Positions 25,037 to 32,914 of a stretch of 64,000 nt of DNA are shown in pieces. The translations under genes and the position numbers were made by a program. The stretch is from a virus, in IMG/VR virus record IMGVR_UViG_3300019776_000213, positions 1 through 64,000 of that record; one strand, written 5' to 3'. The notes under the pieces were generated by a model. That model saw only the letters and a list, made by a program, of their open reading frames with translations. It had not been told where the DNA came from and made no database searches. Numbering within the stretch: the first letter of the stretch is position 1; every line of letters begins with the position of its first letter.

Positions 25037-26029
25037 ATGGCAAAGTTACGAGAACCTACAGAAAGTTTTACAATTAAGTACCCTAAGCTGGTTGAGTATG
25101 CTGATCTACAACTAAATGAATTTTACTGGAAATGGGCTGAGATACAAGTACATAAAGATAAACACCAGTTTATGACAGAACTTACAGAAGCTGAGAAACA
25201 TGCTATTCTTACAGCAGCTAAGTTATTTGTAAAGTATGAAAGCTTTGTTGGCAATGAATTCTGGATGAATCGGGTGATGAAGATGTTTCCACGACCAGAA
25301 GTCGAGCGTTTATCAGCAACATTTGGTATGGTTGAATTGTCAATTCATAGTCCATTTTATCAAGCCTTGAATACACAACTTGGATTAGATACGGATGAGT
25401 TTTGGGAAAGCTATATTGATGACCCCGTATTGAAAGAACGTATGGAGTTTCTAAATAGCTTTGTTGATAGTAATGATGACAGATTATCACTTGCTGTGTT
25501 TAGTATGATGGAAGGAGCTATTCTATTTTCAAGTTTTGCATTGTTTAAATCATTTAATAGCAATGGTCATAACTTGTTAGTAAACTTTGGTGCAGGGATT
25601 AATCAATCCGCCTTAGATGAGAATTTACATCATGAAGCTGGGGCATTTCTATTCCGTCAAGATTTGAAAGAGTCAAAGTTGAGTAAAGAGCAGAAAGATA
25701 GACTGTTTGCTAGAATTAAAGATGCTGCACTGATGTTATATAAGCATGAAGATGCAATCATTGAGAAGTTTCATGAGAAAGGCAATTTGCGAGGAATCAC
25801 TAAAGAACAATTTAAAACATTCATTAAGTCACGTATCAATCTTTGTTTGAATAACTTTGGAATTGAAAGTATATTTGATATAGCTGGTGAAGATAATCCT
25901 GTTGAGAAATGGTTTGGTGACAAGATTAAGGGATATATTGCTAACGATTTCTTTGCGTCTCTTGGAAGAGAATACAGTACACGGTTTGCAGAAAATAAGT
26001 ATGGCTGGACAGTAAAGGAGCAAGCATGA
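25037..26029 (+). CDS. nrdB: Class I ribonucleotide reductase, small (beta) subunit
   Basis: 330 residues from ATG 25037, GAGAGG upstream. It holds the di-metal centre and radical: 'VGNEFWM', 'MVELSIHSPFY' (ExxH), 'MEGAILFSSFALF' (Glu) and 'LDENLHHEAGA' (ExxH). Pairs with the large subunit gene, which overlaps by 4 nt. It makes deoxyribonucleotides for phage replication. Confidence 0.92.
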   Translation: MAKLREPTESFTIKYPKLVEYADLQLNEFYWKWAEIQVHKDKHQFMTELTEAEKHAILTAAKLFVKYESFVGNEFWMNRVMKMFPRPEVERLSATFGMVELSIHSPFYQALNTQLGLDTDEFWESYIDDPVLKERMEFLNSFVDSNDDRLSLAVFSMMEGAILFSSFALFKSFNSNGHNLLVNFGAGINQSALDENLHHEAGAFLFRQDLKESKLSKEQKDRLFARIKDAALMLYKHEDAIIEKFHEKGNLRGITKEQFKTFIKSRINLCLNNFGIESIFDIAGEDNPVEKWFGDKIKGYIANDFFASLGREYSTRFAENKYGWTVKEQA

Positions 26030-27801
26030 GTAAAAAGAAAGAATTAGATTACGAAGACTATTCAGAACTACGGAAGCAAGGTCATAAAGATGGAACAATC
26101 CCTGAATGGATGCAAAGTGCTGGAGTCCAAATGTTTATGAAGAAGTATTTGTATCAAGCTGGCACTCCTAAAGAGCAGTTTGAGCGTATTGCTAAAACAT
26201 TGTCTAGTTATGCCCCTATCATGGCAAGTCCTAGTGATACAGTATGGTTAATGAAAGATAAACAAAGTTTTAAAGATTATTGGTACAGTAAATTCTTTGA
26301 TGTATTGTGGAAAGGATATTTAGCTTGCTCTACACCATTACTTGCCAATACTGGAACAGATCGTGGATTGCCTGTGTCATGCTCAGGCGGTATTCCTGTA
26401 GAAGACAGTGTGTTGGGATTTAGTAAGGCAGCGAAAGAAGTAGCAATGCTTACTAAACACGGATTTGGCTGTGCTGTTGATCTAAGTAACATTCGTCCTC
26501 GTGGAAGTGAATTTAAAGGTGGTGGTAAGGCTGGAGGTGTTCTTCCTGTTGCTGAGTGGATGGATTTTGTAACTACTAATGTTTCTCAGGGCGCAGCGCG
26601 CAGAGGCGCAGTAGCGGTGTATTTGGACATACATCATAAAGATTTCTACGAACTAGCCGAGTATTTACAACATAACCCAGACAAGCTTAATGTTGGATGG
26701 AAGGTAAATGCAAAGTTCATTGAGAAGTTAGAAGCTGGTAACAAGGAAGCTAATAAACGGTTTGCTAAAGCCTTATATGTAAAATCTGTCACAGGTAAAG
26801 GTTATTTCAGCTTTACAGATAAAGCAGAGAAACTTAAACCTGAAGCATACGTAAAAAATAATTTATCAGTGTCTGCTCCTCAGCTCTGCAATGAGGTTTT
26901 CCTACATTCAGATAAAGACCATACTTACACTTGCGTATTAGCTTGGATGAATTTGAGCAAGTACAATGAATGGAAAGATACTGATGCTGTGTTTGTTGCA
27001 ACAGTGTTATTAGATTGTGTTGTATCTTATTTCTTAGATCAAGCCAAGAATATTGAAGGGCTTGAAAAAGCTGTTAGAATGACTGAAAAAGGTCGTGCTA
27101 TTGGCTTAGGTGCTGGAGGATTACACACTCTCTTTCAACAAGAAGGATTAGCGTTTGAGTCTCCTGAAGCTTACCTGTTGAATAAATATATTTTCGAGAA
27201 GATTGATAAAGAGTCTTTAGAAGCGTCTAAAGCATTAGCCGAAGTAGAAGGTGAACCAGAATGGTGTAAAGGTCTTGGTATTCGATTTACTCACCGTATG
27301 GCAATAGCACCAACAAAGAGTACAGCACTTATTTATGGAGGTATTTCTGAAGGTATCAATCCTGATGTTGCTTATAGCTTCACACAAAGTACAGCAGCAG
27401 GAGAAGTAGCTCGTGTTATGCCAACATTACTAAGTTTAATTAAGAGTAAAGGTTTGAATGTTGAAGCTTGCATTGCTGATGTTGAGAAAGCTAAAGGGTC
27501 AGTTCAAGGAGTTTCTTGGTTGACTTCTGAAGAAAAGGTTGTATTTAAAACTGGCTTTGAAATTCCTCAAGAGGCTATTCTTCGTTTAGCAGGTAGCCGT
27601 CAGCGTTATATTGACCAAGGACAATCACTTAACTTGTTTATTGACAAGCGACATAATGAAGAGTATATTTCATATATTCATCAGATTGCTTTCAGAGACC
27701 CATATATCAAAGGATTGTACTATATGATTGGTAAGCGTGAAGGTGATGCAGAGGAATCCTCAGTAGTTGATGAACCAGTACAGTGCGACTCATGCCAGTA
27801 A
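26026..27801 (+). CDS. nrdA: Class I ribonucleotide reductase, large (alpha) subunit
   Basis: 591 residues, much shorter than the 761 of E. coli NrdA; the N-terminal ATP-cone is missing, so dATP feedback inhibition is probably lost. Active-site Cys are in 'LPVSCSGGIP', 'APQLCNEV' and 'TCVLAWMNLSKY'; the C-terminal redox pair is in 'PVQCDSCQ'. The residue two before the central Cys is Gln, where E. coli has Asn (SNLC). 'IAPTKSTALIYG' and 'DQGQSLNLF' are also conserved. Served by the downstream glutaredoxin. Confidence 0.92.
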   Translation: MSKKKELDYEDYSELRKQGHKDGTIPEWMQSAGVQMFMKKYLYQAGTPKEQFERIAKTLSSYAPIMASPSDTVWLMKDKQSFKDYWYSKFFDVLWKGYLACSTPLLANTGTDRGLPVSCSGGIPVEDSVLGFSKAAKEVAMLTKHGFGCAVDLSNIRPRGSEFKGGGKAGGVLPVAEWMDFVTTNVSQGAARRGAVAVYLDIHHKDFYELAEYLQHNPDKLNVGWKVNAKFIEKLEAGNKEANKRFAKALYVKSVTGKGYFSFTDKAEKLKPEAYVKNNLSVSAPQLCNEVFLHSDKDHTYTCVLAWMNLSKYNEWKDTDAVFVATVLLDCVVSYFLDQAKNIEGLEKAVRMTEKGRAIGLGAGGLHTLFQQEGLAFESPEAYLLNKYIFEKIDKESLEASKALAEVEGEPEWCKGLGIRFTHRMAIAPTKSTALIYGGISEGINPDVAYSFTQSTAAGEVARVMPTLLSLIKSKGLNVEACIADVEKAKGSVQGVSWLTSEEKVVFKTGFEIPQEAILRLAGSRQRYIDQGQSLNLFIDKRHNEEYISYIHQIAFRDPYIKGLYYMIGKREGDAEESSVVDEPVQCDSCQ

Positions 27802-27815
27802 CTTAAAGGAGAATT

Positions 27816-28043
27816 ATGTTAACAGTATTCAGTAAGAACAATTGTAGTGCTTGTGAATCTGCAAAAGCTTTGTTAAAATCTAGAGGTATTGAGTTTGAAG
27901 TTCGTAATGTTGATGAAGACTTTGATGCTTTTGACTTCATTGTTGAACAAGGTCTAAGGTCATTTCCACAGATATTTGAAGGTAACAAACTGTATGTAAT
28001 GGGTGGTTTTAAAGGACTACAAGAAAAGCTTAGTAATAATTAA
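27816..28043 (+). CDS. grx: Glutaredoxin
   Basis: 75 residues. Active site 'NNCSACESAKALL' (CSAC), cis-Pro in 'LRSFPQIFEG', and 'YVMGGFKGL'. A compact Grx fold that reduces the RNR large subunit. Located 14 nt after nrdA with AAAGGAG. Confidence 0.88.
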   Translation: MLTVFSKNNCSACESAKALLKSRGIEFEVRNVDEDFDAFDFIVEQGLRSFPQIFEGNKLYVMGGFKGLQEKLSNN

Positions 28044-28046
28044 AGC

Positions 28047-28090
28047 TTGACAAACAAAGTGTAGAGGTCTAATATAGAGGCTTCTACACT
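28047..28090 (+). promoter_or_regulatory. Promoter P7 inside an inverted repeat
   Basis: TTGACA 28047-28052, 17-bp spacer, TAATAT 28070-28075. AGTGTAGA (28058-28065) and TCTACACT (28083-28090) flank the -10. It drives the small genes 28.1-29.7 kb. Confidence 0.7.
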
Positions 28091-28106
28091 ATTTAAGGAG
28101 AGAACC

Positions 28107-28286
28107 ATGTGGACATTGGTATTTGTATTTGCTAATTCTGTGTCTAATGTAGCAGCACCTTCAACAATCATTATTCCAGCTTTCAAGAGTAAAGAAGCTT
28201 GTATGTCAGCACAACAATCATTGATAGATCAAGCTAAGGTTCGACAGCATGTTATAAGAATGAACCTATGTGTAAAAGGCGACTAA
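28107..28286 (+). CDS. Small exported or membrane-anchored protein
   Basis: 59 residues from ATG 28107 after AAGGAGAG. The N-terminus 'MWTLVFVFANSVSNVAAP' looks like a signal peptide; two Cys follow (residues 32 and 55), which could pair in the periplasm. Function unknown. Confidence 0.5.
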   Translation: MWTLVFVFANSVSNVAAPSTIIIPAFKSKEACMSAQQSLIDQAKVRQHVIRMNLCVKGD

Positions 28287-28287
28287 C

Positions 28288-28518
28288 ATGAAATGGCATG
28301 GACGCTTCATAAACACTAAAGAATACCGTAAAAGTAAGCATTCAAAGCGAACTATTTACAGGTGGGAATTGTCAGAGTGTGGACAATGGGTTATTATCTC
28401 TACAAATGATATTGACTCAGCTAAAGTAGTAATGCATCAAAGTGAGTTTGCAAGAAATGTAAACTTGAAGTTATTTAGGTACACTGATAAAGATATGCCT
28501 AGATATGTTTTTAAATAA
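28288..28518 (+). CDS. Small basic hypothetical protein
   Basis: 76 residues, rich in Lys and Arg ('TKEYRKSKHSKRTIYRW'). It starts 1 nt after the preceding stop. Not recognised. Confidence 0.55.
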   Translation: MKWHGRFINTKEYRKSKHSKRTIYRWELSECGQWVIISTNDIDSAKVVMHQSEFARNVNLKLFRYTDKDMPRYVFK

Positions 28519-28531
28519 CAAGGAGAGAATT

Positions 28532-28858
28532 ATGAAAACTTTACGAGAATTGTTAATTGAGTATAACCAAGCTGAAGATTATGATATTGACGATGGTAGC
28601 CTAGAAGAAACACTGCGAGAGTGTTTTGATGTTGCATGGGAAGGAAGTGATAGAGAACATCGCTGGCGTATTGATTACGATGTTGTAGTGAAAATTCCAG
28701 ACGGATGTTTATCACGCTTCTTTAAATTTACATCTTGTAAAGGTACTAATGATAATAGTTGGGAAGATGCTGGGTATGTTTTTGAAGGAATTGATAATGT
28801 TGTAGAAGTTTACCCTAAGGCCGTAACAAAGATTATCTATACAACAGAGGAGGAATAG
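28532..28858 (+). CDS. Hypothetical protein
   Basis: 108 residues from ATG 28532, 7 nt after AAGGAGAG; the frame is open further upstream without a site. Acidic. Not recognised. Confidence 0.6.
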   Translation: MKTLRELLIEYNQAEDYDIDDGSLEETLRECFDVAWEGSDREHRWRIDYDVVVKIPDGCLSRFFKFTSCKGTNDNSWEDAGYVFEGIDNVVEVYPKAVTKIIYTTEEE

Positions 28859-28860
28859 AC

Positions 28861-29049
28861 ATGAAATACTATAAAATCAGTGAAGATGAATTGTTGAGTT
28901 TGCTTAAAGAATCTCGACAGTTGTACTCATTAGAGCGTGCTGGAGTAGATAATTGGGAAGGGTACGATGAGAGATGGGAGTATCTTGAAGATTACGAAGA
29001 ACCAAGTCTTGAAAGCATTGCAGAAGAATATGAAGAAATTAATCAATAA
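28861..29049 (+). CDS. Small acidic hypothetical protein
   Basis: 62 residues with GAGGAG upstream; Glu-rich C-terminus ('YLEDYEEPSLESIAEEYEEI'). Could mimic DNA charge, but no family is recognised. Confidence 0.55.
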   Translation: MKYYKISEDELLSLLKESRQLYSLERAGVDNWEGYDERWEYLEDYEEPSLESIAEEYEEINQ

Positions 29050-29058
29050 GGAGAAAGC

Positions 29059-29436
29059 ATGACAACAAACATTAAATCAGCAGCAAATGAAATTGAATCT
29101 AAAGTACGAGTAATTAATCAGAAGCAAGAACTCTTGAAAGATTATATTGAGCAACTAGAAGCTGTGCAATCTATTGATGAACAAATTAAAGAGCTTCAAG
29201 AGAAACGTAAGGCAGTAGTAGCTGCTGATGTAGAATGTGCAGCTTTAGCAGAGGAGATTAAAGCTCTTGGTAAGGAGCTTACTCAAGCTGCTAAGTTTGC
29301 TGCTAAGAACACATCATTCAAACCTGCTGTAGTGAAGGCTTTCTTTAAAGCTAAAGTGGAGAGTGATGATAAGGTGGAAGCTGTGAAGAAAAAAGGTGCA
29401 GATTTTGCATTCTTAGAATCAGAAGTACAATCTTAA
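29059..29436 (+). CDS. Coiled-coil protein
   Basis: 125 residues after AAGGAGAAAGC. Residues about 8-75 form a charged coiled coil ('DEQIKELQEKRKAVVAADVE'). The C-terminus is Lys-rich. Function unknown. Confidence 0.65.
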   Translation: MTTNIKSAANEIESKVRVINQKQELLKDYIEQLEAVQSIDEQIKELQEKRKAVVAADVECAALAEEIKALGKELTQAAKFAAKNTSFKPAVVKAFFKAKVESDDKVEAVKKKGADFAFLESEVQS

Positions 29437-29460
29437 TTAACAACCCTGAAAGGAAACAAC

Positions 29461-29715
29461 ATGAACTATCTTACAATTTTGAAACTTATCATTCAACTTC
29501 TCCCACTTGTATTAGATACCGTGAAAGCAGCAGAAGCTGCAATCCCCCAATCTGGTGCAGGAGCTGCTAAACTCTTGTTTGTTAAAGAGCTGTTGACAAG
29601 CACTGTAGAGATTAGCACAGACATTGACAAAGCAGCATATTCTTCAGCCATTGAGAAAGTTATCAGCCTTGCTGTAGCTTTGTTTAATAAGACTGGTGTG
29701 TTTGCCAAAGCATAG
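29461..29715 (+). CDS. Small hydrophobic helical protein
   Basis: 84 residues. 'MNYLTILKLIIQLLPLVLDT' is a hydrophobic or amphipathic helix, followed by a Gly/Ala-rich hinge and further helices. Last rightward gene before the convergent lysis genes. Function unknown; not obviously a holin. Confidence 0.6.
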   Translation: MNYLTILKLIIQLLPLVLDTVKAAEAAIPQSGAGAAKLLFVKELLTSTVEISTDIDKAAYSSAIEKVISLAVALFNKTGVFAKA

Positions 29716-29741
29716 CATTCTATAAAGCATAATAACAAAAA

Positions 29742-29771
29742 GAGGGAGACTACCATTAAAGTAGCTCCCTC
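29742..29771 (-). terminator. Terminator between convergent operons
   Basis: GAGGGAG-A-CTAC (29742-29753) pairs with GTAG-CTCCCTC (29761-29771), an 11-bp stem with one bulge. Read leftward the stem is followed by TTTTTGTT, so it ends the late transcript. Confidence 0.75.
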
Positions 29772-29864
29772 ATAAAAGCGGATTATTCCGCTGCATGTCA
29801 GCTCTCTCAGAGCTAATTGATACAAGTGTATTGGTATTGTAATATCACTCGTGTTCTTAAATAC

Positions 29865-30290
29865 TCAATGGTCTGTAAATAGCTTACGTCTTGATTCCAT
29901 GTCTGCCAAAGCTGATTCCAACTGTTCTTTTGTGTAGGCTGGAGCGTTAGGGTCTGTTTGCAAGCTTCCTTTTGCAGACTCATTGAGTAGTGTAGGTTGT
30001 ATTGCTGGCAAAGCTTCTGATACGTCTGATTTTGCTGGCAATCCCACTTTCTTGCTTGTGGTGATAGTGAGGATGACATTGACAATGGTGATAAAACCAC
30101 CGCCAATAGAAATAGCCATATCTTGATCAATTGGAAGGTCATAACCAAAAGCCTTTGCAAGAGCTACAATGGAAAGGATAATACCTGCTAAGATGTTAGC
30201 TGTAATCTGCTTATTCTTCCAGCTATCAGGGTTAGCTACTTCTTGTCCTTTGCGGAATAAATCATAAAATAGTTTTAGTTTCTCAAACAT
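29865..30290 (-). CDS. Holin-like membrane protein
   Basis: 141 residues. Two hydrophobic stretches at about 30-50 ('ANILAGIILSIVALAKAFG') and 60-78 ('AISIGGGFITIVNVILTI'), then a soluble acidic C-terminus. It is last in the leftward lysis cluster next to the M15 endolysin, which suggests a holin or lysis accessory role. The family is not proven. Confidence 0.5.
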   Translation of the reverse strand: MFEKLKLFYDLFRKGQEVANPDSWKNKQITANILAGIILSIVALAKAFGYDLPIDQDMAISIGGGFITIVNVILTITTSKKVGLPAKSDVSEALPAIQPTLLNESAKGSLQTDPNAPAYTKEQLESALADMESRRKLFTDH

Positions 30291-30299
30291 AATAGTTCC

Positions 30300-30743
30300 T
30301 TATTTTAATCCTTTAGAGTATGAAGCAACTCCGTTAGTGAATGTTGCTGTCAATACTTCCCTTCTTTGAGGCTTATCTGTACACAAGCCTAAGTGAATCC
30401 AATTTCCTTCGTAGATTATTTGGTGGAATTGAATATCACTCTCCACAATAGCTTTTACAATATCTTTTAACTGTAACGATGGTATTGTAAAGTCTGCTGC
30501 CAATCCAAGCTTATGAGCGCTGTTTTCAGCCCCTCCAACAGCTTTATTCAACATAGGACATCTATACCCACTAGAGATTACCAAAGGCTTGTTAAACAGC
30601 TTTCTGACGGCTTCTAGGGTATTTGCAAGAACATATAGATTACCAAGAACACTCGGACTTGGTGTGTTGTCAATGTTGTGACGTGTTGCATACTGAGATG
30701 CTGTAAGTTCTTCAAGTGTAAAGTGTTCTGATAATTTAGTCAT
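30300..30743 (-). CDS. Peptidase M15-type endolysin (D-Ala carboxy/endopeptidase)
   Basis: 147 residues. 'FTLEELTASQYATRHNIDN' and 'ISSGYRCPMLNKAVGG' precede the zinc motif 'SAHKLGLAADF'; 'NWIHLGL' supplies the last His. This matches peptidase M15_3-type phage endolysins that cut peptidoglycan stem peptides. No signal peptide, so it needs a holin. It overlaps the upstream gene by 4 nt. Confidence 0.85.
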   Translation of the reverse strand: MTKLSEHFTLEELTASQYATRHNIDNTPSPSVLGNLYVLANTLEAVRKLFNKPLVISSGYRCPMLNKAVGGAENSAHKLGLAADFTIPSLQLKDIVKAIVESDIQFHQIIYEGNWIHLGLCTDKPQRREVLTATFTNGVASYSKGLK

Positions 30744-31087
30744 TTCTTTATATTCTCCAACATCTTAATAATGATAGTCATCTGCTGAGTAACATTCTGC
30801 TCAAGCTTCTCCATCTTGTCACTAAGACGCTTTTCCATTGTTTCTAATTCGTGTTGATGGCGAGCTTCTATCTTAGATACTAACTTCTCATTATCTGCTC
30901 GGAGATATGTGAGTTCGTTGCTCCAGCGTTGCTCAGTTTCTTTCACACGCTCCGTATCAGCTTTAAGCTTGATAGCGTCTGATTGAGCCTTGCTCTCTTC
31001 ACGTAATAATTTCCACACTACTCCTAACAGCGAACCTAGTAGTCCTAAGAAGCCTGTTAGTAGCCACATCCAAACTTCTGTAGGCAT
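30740..31087 (-). CDS. Membrane-anchored coiled-coil protein, spanin-like candidate
   Basis: 115 residues from ATG at 31087, preceded by AAGGAAAG. One N-terminal transmembrane helix ('MWLLTGFLGLLGSLLGVVW'), then a long charged coiled coil to the end. This shape and place fit an inner-membrane spanin (Rz-like), but no outer-membrane partner is seen. Overlaps the upstream gene by 31 nt. Confidence 0.5.
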   Translation of the reverse strand: MPTEVWMWLLTGFLGLLGSLLGVVWKLLREESKAQSDAIKLKADTERVKETEQRWSNELTYLRADNEKLVSKIEARHQHELETMEKRLSDKMEKLEQNVTQQMTIIIKMLENIKK

Positions 31088-31461
31088 AACTTTACTTTCC
31101 TTTTTAAATAGTTTATAATTATTGGTGATACGAGAACAAAGCAAATGATCTGCATGTATTCTAAATACTGTGCTACAATGTAATAGGAGTCAAATCTTGG
31201 ATGTATTATATTTATTATGTGGCTTATTCCAAGCATAGATGTTATACATAATAATGGAATGCTGACGATGCTAGTCTGGTATGCGCAAATTATAACCATT
31301 GTCAGTTCAGAAGATATGCAGACAAAATTCCATAAGTAATAATTAGTTATGTAGTCAGTGGGCAGATACCGTGTTAATGCTATTAAGAGTGCTAACATTA
31401 TTGTAACAGAATCTGCCCTATTTAGATACAATGCAGCTAGAAGGATAGCTGCATAAATCAT
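31057..31461 (-). CDS. Polytopic membrane protein, holin candidate
   Basis: 134 residues with four to five hydrophobic helices and a basic C-terminus ('LKRKVKLCLQKFG'). It opens the lysis cluster and overlaps the spanin-like gene. Either this or the 29865 gene could be the holin. Confidence 0.5.
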   Translation of the reverse strand: MIYAAILLAALYLNRADSVTIMLALLIALTRYLPTDYITNYYLWNFVCISSELTMVIICAYQTSIVSIPLLCITSMLGISHIINIIHPRFDSYYIVAQYLEYMQIICFVLVSPIIINYLKRKVKLCLQKFGCGY

Positions 31462-31462
31462 A

Positions 31463-32158
31463 TTAGTTAGCTACTGGAGTTGGCGGAGGCGATTTTCCTC
31501 CTCCTGTTTGTGGCGGAGTTGGGTTTGTGATCGGATCACCTTCCGGAGCAGACATATTAAGTTTCAGCATAATTTGATTTTCCTTCTCTATATAATCACT
31601 CTCTGAAAGAGTGTGGTTGACATCTTCGATATTAAAGATGTTTGATTTCCTGATGTTATCAACAGCAGGTAAAATTTGTAAATTAAACTCGTTGTGAAGT
31701 CCACAAACTAAGTCATTAGTAATAGGCACAATATGATCTACGTGATAAGAAACACCAAGCCAAGCTTCAAACCTTTTAGCTTTACCATATACGGAATTAA
31801 TATGCTCTTGATTAGCCCAACAAACCGAAGCATTTCTTTTAAGTGCTTTTCTTCTGGCATGAGCAGCATTGCAAACGTGTCTATTCTGTTTCTTGTAAAG
31901 ACTCTTCTTTAACTTTATAGACTCTTTATTCTTTTCTCGGTACTTCTTAGACCTTATCTTGACATCAGCTATATTTCTGTAGTATCTTTCTTTATCCTTT
32001 TGACGTATTGTTTCTGCATTTTCAGTACGTCTGTCTCGTTCTTTTTGAGCTAAACACTCTTTACACTCAGACCGATGTTTTCCAGATTCTTTTCTTATGC
32101 GATATTCACTCAGTTCCTTAACCCTGTGACAAATCCTACACTCCTTACAATCCCTCAT
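31463..32158 (-). CDS. HNH endonuclease fused to a Pro-rich tail
   Basis: 231 residues. Four Cys in an N-terminal zinc ribbon ('CKECRICHRV', 'SECKECLAQ'), a basic middle, then the HNH core 'YHVDHIVPI', 'GLHNEFNLQILP'. The last 30 residues, beginning with an internal Met ('MSAPEGDPITNP'), are Pro/Gly-rich and unlike a nuclease, so they may be a former separate small gene. ATGA overlap with the tail gene upstream. Probably a homing nuclease inserted at the tail/lysis junction. Confidence 0.75.
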   Translation of the reverse strand: MRDCKECRICHRVKELSEYRIRKESGKHRSECKECLAQKERDRRTENAETIRQKDKERYYRNIADVKIRSKKYREKNKESIKLKKSLYKKQNRHVCNAAHARRKALKRNASVCWANQEHINSVYGKAKRFEAWLGVSYHVDHIVPITNDLVCGLHNEFNLQILPAVDNIRKSNIFNIEDVNHTLSESDYIEKENQIMLKLNMSAPEGDPITNPTPPQTGGGKSPPPTPVAN

Positions 32159-32592
32159 ACTCCACCACTACCTTCATGCATAGTAGACAATGTAGCGTGT
32201 AAAGTATTAGGAGTAAATCTCCAAGGCTCTTTCATTCCCAAGGATGCTGCCACAGCTTCTGAGCAGAACCATTTCTTCTTGTTATCACCAATAAACCCAA
32301 TAACAAAATGAAGATTGCCTTTCAGATCATAACCTTGTCCTTGGTGAGTTGTAAACCATTTTCTAGCAACTTCTTCATTGACATTTCCAACATCTACAAA
32401 ATCCCAATTATCACTGGAATATGTGATATTCTTAAATCTTACCCCACCATCAATGAAGCTGGCAGAAGCTGATATGTTGTCGCTAAAAATAAGTTCACAG
32501 TGGGAATATGTACCTCTGTCCCATGCTCTTACAATAACATTGTACAATCCTGAAATACCTGTATGTGTTCCCTTATAGAAAGCGACAACCAT
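32155..32592 (-). CDS. Papain-fold (NlpC/P60-like, YebB/YiiX type) tail cysteine peptidase
   Basis: 145 residues. 'GTYSHCELIFSD' (catalytic His) and 'WFCSEAVAASLG' (Cys) show the permuted NlpC/P60 order used by phage tail-tip and related peptidases. It may cut host wall peptides during entry. It follows tail fibre genes. Confidence 0.6.
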   Translation of the reverse strand: MVVAFYKGTHTGISGLYNVIVRAWDRGTYSHCELIFSDNISASASFIDGGVRFKNITYSSDNWDFVDVGNVNEEVARKWFTTHQGQGYDLKGNLHFVIGFIGDNKKKWFCSEAVAASLGMKEPWRFTPNTLHATLSTMHEGSGGV

Positions 32593-32593
32593 A

Positions 32594-32914
32594 TTAACCT
32601 CCGAAATAAAGTTTTCTTAAAGATAAGTTTTCTAGGTTACTAACAGGGCGATAAATAATCGCTTGTATGAGTTCTAGAGTAACTAAGTTACAAACTGTTG
32701 CAATATAATTCAGAGCTGTTAGCACATCTGGTCTGCGCAGGTCTATCCATTTACGAACAGATACATCTAACAATAGTGCCTTTACACCAGCATCTGTTGA
32801 TGTAATCACTTGCATCTTAGCAGCACCAAATCTATCAAAGAATGCACCAACGTCTATAAGATTAGTGTATTCTGGTAGGTCTGAATTTACTTCGCATGAG
32901 ATATATTCTTGCAT
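32594..32914 (-). CDS. Tail-region hypothetical protein
   Basis: 106 residues, between the propeller protein and the peptidase. Contains 'DVGAFFDRFGAAKMQVITST'. The stop/start junction with the upstream gene overlaps by one base. Not recognised. Confidence 0.65.
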   Translation of the reverse strand: MQEYISCEVNSDLPEYTNLIDVGAFFDRFGAAKMQVITSTDAGVKALLLDVSVRKWIDLRRPDVLTALNYIATVCNLVTLELIQAIIYRPVSNLENLSLRKLYFGG

